Shown in pieces: positions 6,496-10,030 of a stretch of DNA of 10,030 nucleotides. Positions within the stretch are counted from its first letter, which is position 1; every line of letters begins with the position of its first letter. The notes under the pieces were generated by a model, which ran no database searches, was not told the DNA's origin, and saw only the letters and a program-made list of their open reading frames with translations. Source of the DNA: Bacteroidales bacterium (GTDB lineage Bacteria > Bacteroidota > Bacteroidia > Bacteroidales > Muribaculaceae). The translations under genes and the position numbers were made by a program. The stretch is taken from the NCBI GenBank assembly GCA_004552485.1, contig SFOH01000072.1, positions 1 through 10,030 on the forward strand, written 5' to 3'.

Positions 6496-6521
6496 AAGCG
6501 CGGTTTCCGGGCGTGCTTTTT
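6496..6521 (+). terminator. Hairpin with short T run in the leader of the barrel gene (possible attenuator)
   Basis: AAGCGCG (6496-6502) pairs with CGTGCTT (6512-6518) over seven base pairs, including one G-U. The loop is nine nt and the run TTTTT ends at 6521. On the plus strand this resembles a modest intrinsic terminator. It lies downstream of the possible ECF promoter and upstream of the weak promoter at 6538-6569, so it could end a short RNA of about 65 nt or attenuate reading into the barrel gene. Only three T lie beyond the stem, so the signal is weak. Confidence 0.35.
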
Positions 6522-6537
6522 CTGAGGTAAAAAAAGA

Positions 6538-6569
6538 TTTTCTAAGGCATGGCCCGAATGTTTCCTTTG
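6538..6569 (+). promoter_or_regulatory. Weak Bacteroides-type promoter candidate for the barrel gene
   Basis: TTTT (6538-6541), a 20-nt spacer and TTCCTTTG (6562-6569) match the TTTG / TAnnTTTG pattern with one mismatch in each box; the key TTTG of the -7 is intact. The predicted start near 6576 gives a leader of about 29 nt, close to the leaders of the other genes here. It competes with the ECF-type element as the source of barrel-gene transcripts. Confidence 0.4.
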
Positions 6570-6604
6570 GCGCAACACTCTAACTCTCAATCTCTAAACC
6601 CGCA

Positions 6605-9082
6605 ATGAAGAAAAGAATTATGGCGGCCGCCCTGGCGGCTGTGATGGCCGTGACGGCCCTGGCGCAGGACTTCGGCGTGCGCCTGAAAGCTTCGGACAAC
6701 GACGGCGAGCCGGAAATCTACGCCACCTGCCGCCTGTTCACGGCCGCCGACTCGCTCCACGCCTTCAAGGCCGGCCTCACCGACTCGCTCGGCGTGTTCA
6801 GCGCGCCGCTGCCCGCCGCCGGCAGGTATATCCTCACCCTCGAACCCGCCGGCACGTCGAAGGCCGTGCGCAAGTCGTTCACAGTCAGCGCCGACGAGCC
6901 TGTCGCCAACCTCGGCGACGTGATCGTGGGCGGCATGGAGGAGGCGCTCAAGGAGGTGACGGTCACCGCCCAGCGACCGCTCGTGCAGAAGAAGATAGAC
7001 CGCATCGGCTATGACGTTCAGGCCGACCCGGACTCACGCACGGTCACCCTCCAGGATATGATGCGCCGCGTGCCCCTCGTGGCCGTCGACGCCGAGGGCA
7101 ACATCACGGTGCGCGGCTCGTCGAACTTCAAAATCTACCGCAACGGCAAGCCCAGCACCTCGCTCACCAACAACGCCAAGGAGATTCTCGCCGCCATCCC
7201 CGCCTCAATGATTAAGAGCATCGAGGTCATCACCGAGCCGGGCGCGCGCTATGACGCCGAGGGCATCGGCGCCATCCTCAACATCATCACCGTCGACAAC
7301 TCCACCATCAACGGCGTGACGGGCACGGCCTCAGTGCGCATGGACACGCGTTCGTTCACGCCCTCGCCAAACCTCTACATCACCAGCCAGATCGACAAGG
7401 TCACCTTCTCGGTCTACGGCGGCCTGCACGCCAACCCCGCCCGCGGCAACAAGTCGACCTCCACCACAGACATCCTCTATGCCGACGGCCGCCGCATGCA
7501 CACGTCCGGCCTCTCCACCAGCGAGGGCATCTTCACATGGTTCGGCGGCGAGGCATCGTGGGACATCAACAAGCACAACATGATTGCCGCCGAATTCAAC
7601 GGCTATTATTACACGGGCAAGCCCCGCGCCAATGCCATGCTCAACTCGCTGACCGCCGCCGACGGCTCGGTCATCTCCTCCTACACCTCTACGACTATGC
7701 CCCTGCGCAGCCACAACACCGACTTCAGCGGCACACTCAGCTATGAGCACACAACCGCCAACGCCGGCGAGGCCCTGACCGCCTCCTACCTCGTGTCCAC
7801 AACGGACAGCCGCTCGCGCGCCGGCCAGGTCTACACCGACGTCGTCGGCACGCTCTTCCCCTACACCTCCGACTACTCCCTCTCCAAGTCAAACTTCATC
7901 GAGCACACCTTCCAGCTGGACTGGAAGCGCCCCTTCGCCGGCATCCACACCCTCGAGACCGGCGCAAAATACATCATGCGCCGCAATCGCTCGAAGGCCG
8001 ACCACGAGTATGAAGGCTGGGAGAACACCCACACCGACTTCCGCCACCTCACCGACGTCGGCGCCGTCTACGCCCAGTACACCGCCGCCATCCGCAACCT
8101 CACCCTCCGCGCCGGCCTCCGCTACGAGCTCTCGCGCCTGAAAGCCGAGTACCCCGACGGCTCGCAGTCGCCCTTCTCCAAGACCCTCTCCGACCTCGTG
8201 CCCTCCGCCTCGCTCATGTGGCAGATCAACCAGGTTCACTCGCTCACCGCCAACTACGCCGCACGCATCAACCGCCCCGGCATCGAATACCTCAACCCCG
8301 AGCGCACATACTCCCCCACGACCCTCTCCTACGGCAACCCCGACCTGAGCAGCGCCTTCGCCAACTCGCTCAAACTCCAGTATGCCTTCATGAAGATGAA
8401 GCTCATGTTCAACGTCTCGGCCAGCTATAGCTTCAACAACGACAACATCGCCGGCGTGCAGTTCGTCAATCCCGAGGGCCTGCGCGTGTCCACCTACGAC
8501 AACATCGGCCACGAGCGCGTCCTCTCCCTGGGCGGCTTCGTCCAGTGGCGCGCCACCGACAAAACCGCCGTAATGGCCAACGTCACCGTCGACCGCACCT
8601 CCTACCGCCAGAACGGCATGCGCCTGGCCAAGTGGGGCCCCCAGATCTTTATGCGCGTGAGCCAGGAGCTGCCCTGGAAGCTGAGCCTGTCGGGCATGTT
8701 CATGTTCATGGGCACACGCGTCAACGACGTCTACTCCTACATGGAGGCCAAGCCCTACGAGCGCTTCGGCTGCATGTTCGACCTGCGCCGCTCCTTCCTC
8801 AAAGAGAACCGCCTCACCGTCTCCATCGGCGTCGCCAACCCCATCGGCCGCAAAAACCGCACCTTCCGCACCTACACCGTCAACGGCGACTTCACCGGCC
8901 AGAGCGCCTTCACCATCCACAACCTGCGCATGGCCACGCTCAGCATCAGCTACCGCTTCGGCTCGCTGAAAGCATCGGTCAAGAAGACGAGCGCCAACCT
9001 TGGCAACGACGACCTCATGGGGCGCGGCTCATCGCGCGAGCAAGGCTCCACCGCCACCCAGTCCACCACCGGCGGCATGTAA
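6605..9082 (+). CDS. TonB-dependent-receptor-like outer-membrane beta-barrel protein (825 aa)
   Basis: Seen in order: a signal peptide (1-20, MKKRIMAAAL core, ending ALA-Q), a beta-sandwich-like N-terminal domain (about 22-110; the carboxypeptidase-regulatory-like position in this family), a KEVTVTAQRPLVQKKIDRIGY segment leading into a plug-like domain (about 117-232; LQDMMRRVPLVAVDAEGNI, VRG, IEVITEPGARYDAEGIGAILNI), then a barrel rich in alternating aromatic strands to about 787. After the last strand (SISYRFGSL) comes a tail with KASVKKT and NDD (801-803), a pattern I associate with Bacteroidetes outer-membrane beta-barrel family (OMP_b-brl_3) proteins. The length is usual for that family and clearly shorter than SusC proteins. 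I see no SusD partner and no clear TonB box, so the substrate is unknown and uptake is inferred. The gene is single, divergent from the WG operon, and ends at a strong hairpin. Base composition is uniformly GC-rich, unlike the WG cassettes. Confidence 0.9.
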   Translation: MKKRIMAAALAAVMAVTALAQDFGVRLKASDNDGEPEIYATCRLFTAADSLHAFKAGLTDSLGVFSAPLPAAGRYILTLEPAGTSKAVRKSFTVSADEPVANLGDVIVGGMEEALKEVTVTAQRPLVQKKIDRIGYDVQADPDSRTVTLQDMMRRVPLVAVDAEGNITVRGSSNFKIYRNGKPSTSLTNNAKEILAAIPASMIKSIEVITEPGARYDAEGIGAILNIITVDNSTINGVTGTASVRMDTRSFTPSPNLYITSQIDKVTFSVYGGLHANPARGNKSTSTTDILYADGRRMHTSGLSTSEGIFTWFGGEASWDINKHNMIAAEFNGYYYTGKPRANAMLNSLTAADGSVISSYTSTTMPLRSHNTDFSGTLSYEHTTANAGEALTASYLVSTTDSRSRAGQVYTDVVGTLFPYTSDYSLSKSNFIEHTFQLDWKRPFAGIHTLETGAKYIMRRNRSKADHEYEGWENTHTDFRHLTDVGAVYAQYTAAIRNLTLRAGLRYELSRLKAEYPDGSQSPFSKTLSDLVPSASLMWQINQVHSLTANYAARINRPGIEYLNPERTYSPTTLSYGNPDLSSAFANSLKLQYAFMKMKLMFNVSASYSFNNDNIAGVQFVNPEGLRVSTYDNIGHERVLSLGGFVQWRATDKTAVMANVTVDRTSYRQNGMRLAKWGPQIFMRVSQELPWKLSLSGMFMFMGTRVNDVYSYMEAKPYERFGCMFDLRRSFLKENRLTVSIGVANPIGRKNRTFRTYTVNGDFTGQSAFTIHNLRMATLSISYRFGSLKASVKKTSANLGNDDLMGRGSSREQGSTATQSTTGGM

Positions 9083-9114
9083 CCTGTCCCGACAGCAAGT
9101 AAGCCACATACGTC

Positions 9115-9146
9115 AAGGCAGCGCTCCCCTTCGGGACCGCTGCCTT
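9115..9146. terminator. Strong hairpin between convergent genes, probably a bidirectional terminator
   Basis: AAGGCAGCG (9115-9123) pairs perfectly with CGCTGCCTT (9138-9146), and inside it TCCC (9125-9128) pairs with GGGA (9133-9136) around a CTTC loop, with a single C-C mismatch between the two stems. It lies 32 bp after the stop of the barrel gene and 20 bp beyond the stop of the minus-strand WG gene, so it can end both. There is no long T run on either side, so termination rather than 3'-end protection is inferred. Confidence 0.7.
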
Positions 9147-9166
9147 AACTCTCTGTCTCTGCCTGT

Positions 9167-10030
9167 TCACTCCACCTTATTGCCATCGAGGTCAATGTAG
9201 TGAGAGCCGGAGTAGTACTCTGCTTGCACACTGGCGACGCCGTTTTTGAATTTGCTGGCGCCATAGTATATGGCGGGAATCACCAGCTTGCCGGATGTGT
9301 CGATATAACCCTTTTTCCCGTTGATTTCCACGCGAGCACGTCCTTCGCTGAAATCATCGCAATCTTCATATTGCATCGGAATCACCAACTTGCCGGTCTT
9401 GTCAATATAACCCCATTTCCCTTCGAGGACCACACTGCCCCGGATGTAGTGTGTATCTTTCACCCCGGCCAGGTCTTCATGAAAATCCAATACACTATTG
9501 TAGTCGGTGGTGATAACCTGGTTGCCGGCCTTGTCTATAAAGCCCCATTTGCCATCAATCAATACTTTAGCCAGCCCTTCGCTGAAATTCCCTGCCGAAA
9601 CATATTTGGCCGGAATGACCAATGTGCCGTTTTTGTCAATGAAGCCGTATTTATTTTTGACTTTCACCATGGCCAGGCCTTCGCTGAATTTCTCGGCGCT
9701 CTTATATTTGGCCGAAATGACGAGAGTGCCGCTCTTGTCAATAAAGCCCCATTTGCCATTGATTTTCACTGAGGCCAGGCCTTCGCTGAATTCGCGCGAG
9801 TCATCGAATTTGGCGGGGATGACAATGGTGTCGGTTTTGTCAATAAAGCCCCTTTTGCCATTGATTTTCACACAGGCCAGGCCTTCGCTGAAAGGCCAGG
9901 CATCATCATATCTTGCGGGGATGACAATGGTGCCGTTGTGCTTGAAGCCGTATTTGCCGGTTGAGGAGTCTGTAAACAGCTCATACTCTTTGGTGAGGGC
10001 GATGTCGTCGGCGTAGGGGTCGGTGGGCTT
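9167..10030 (-). CDS. WG-repeat protein, C-terminal part (287 aa visible, continues past the right edge)
   Basis: The reading frame is open to the window edge, so the start is outside; an internal GTG at 9871 is not the start, because conserved repeat sequence continues upstream of it. Visible order: opening cap DPYADDIALTKEYELF with KYGFKHNG, then six middle repeats (KRGFIDKTD, KWGFIDKSG, KYGFIDKNG, KWGFIDKAG, KWGYIDKTG, KKGYIDTSG) and a closing cap SHYIDLDGNKVE. The repeat around 9408-9480 carries an insertion of about ten residues (DTHYIRGSVV). The opening cap is about 93% identical in DNA to that of the 502-aa gene, so a signal peptide and PEGA domains probably precede it outside the window. 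Known modules, unknown function; likely exported if the N-terminus matches its paralogues. Confidence 0.88.
   Translation of the reverse strand, partial: KPTDPYADDIALTKEYELFTDSSTGKYGFKHNGTIVIPARYDDAWPFSEGLACVKINGKRGFIDKTDTIVIPAKFDDSREFSEGLASVKINGKWGFIDKSGTLVISAKYKSAEKFSEGLAMVKVKNKYGFIDKNGTLVIPAKYVSAGNFSEGLAKVLIDGKWGFIDKAGNQVITTDYNSVLDFHEDLAGVKDTHYIRGSVVLEGKWGYIDKTGKLVIPMQYEDCDDFSEGRARVEINGKKGYIDTSGKLVIPAIYYGASKFKNGVASVQAEYYSGSHYIDLDGNKVE
9775..9833 (-). repeat. Near-identical WG segment shared with 1870-1928
   Basis: This 59-bp stretch matches the 820-aa gene at all but two positions. In that gene the match stops abruptly at the following repeat (KINANDT there, GFIDKTD here), which looks like the edge of an exchanged tract. 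Confidence 0.85.
9906..10030 (-). repeat. Dispersed direct repeat, copy B (opening WG cap)
   Basis: This is the partner of 582-706: 125 bp without gaps and about nine mismatches by eye. The match runs to the window edge, so the full length of the homology is not known and may extend into the PEGA region. Confidence 0.85.

Larger units (their letters stand above)
6257..6604. other. Divergent intergenic region with regulatory content
   Basis: This 348-bp gap lies between the WG operon (leftward) and the barrel gene (rightward). It holds the operon promoter (6284-6315), a run of ten C (6376-6385), an isolated -7-like TAATTTTG on the plus strand (6395-6402), a possible ECF-type promoter (6422-6448), a hairpin followed by T residues (6496-6521), a weak Bacteroides-type promoter (6538-6569) and a 19-codon ORF whose stop overlaps the barrel start. 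I see no convincing larger gene on either strand. Confidence 0.7.

Noticed and set aside
7889..8920. A 343-codon minus-strand frame
   Set aside because: It is antisense to the barrel gene; Val/Gly/Ala/Glu-rich composition is what GC-rich Thr/Ser/Tyr coding sequence gives on the other strand.

Overview
The window looks like chromosomal DNA of a GC-rich member of the Bacteroidales, perhaps a Muribaculaceae-type gut commensal (family placement is a guess). Two lines of evidence support the order. Two promoters match the Bacteroides pattern (-33 TTTG, about 20 nt, -7 TAnnTTTG) and sit before genes with no clear Shine-Dalgarno sequence. The proteins are also typical: Ala-Gln signal-peptide ends, PEGA and WG-repeat proteins, and an outer-membrane barrel of the TonB-receptor-like type. 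I see no tRNA, rRNA, CRISPR array, transposase or phage gene.

Layout. Positions 1-64 hold the first codons of a minus-strand secreted protein with its own promoter (87-118). From 6315 down to 167 on the minus strand runs a three-gene operon of paralogues: 688 aa (6256-4190), 820 aa (4168-1706) and 502 aa (1675-167), with 20-30 nt gaps and one visible promoter before the first gene. Each has a signal peptide, a conserved N-terminal domain, three PEGA-like domains and one or more WG-repeat cassettes. A 348-bp intergenic region (6257-6604) separates the operon from a divergent plus-strand gene (6605-9082) for an 825-aa outer-membrane beta-barrel receptor-like protein. A strong hairpin (9115-9146) follows it. 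The last gene (9167 to beyond 10030, minus strand) is the C-terminal part of another WG-repeat paralogue.

How it fits together. All three genes with visible N-termini in the operon encode exported proteins without a lipobox, and they carry two repeat types thought to mediate binding or structure rather than catalysis. The array looks like a locus that grows by duplicating genes and by duplicating or exchanging whole WG cassettes: cassette number is 2, 3 and 1 in consecutive genes, and 59-125 bp segments are nearly identical in genes 8-9 kb apart. The barrel gene sits inside this array, but nothing in the sequence proves a functional link.

The least ordinary parts are the cassette architecture and DNA-level exchange, the loss of a conserved 20-residue segment in the smallest paralogue, a duplicated promoter block, and an intergenic region with a C10 tract, a possible ECF-type promoter and a hairpin in the leader of the barrel gene.
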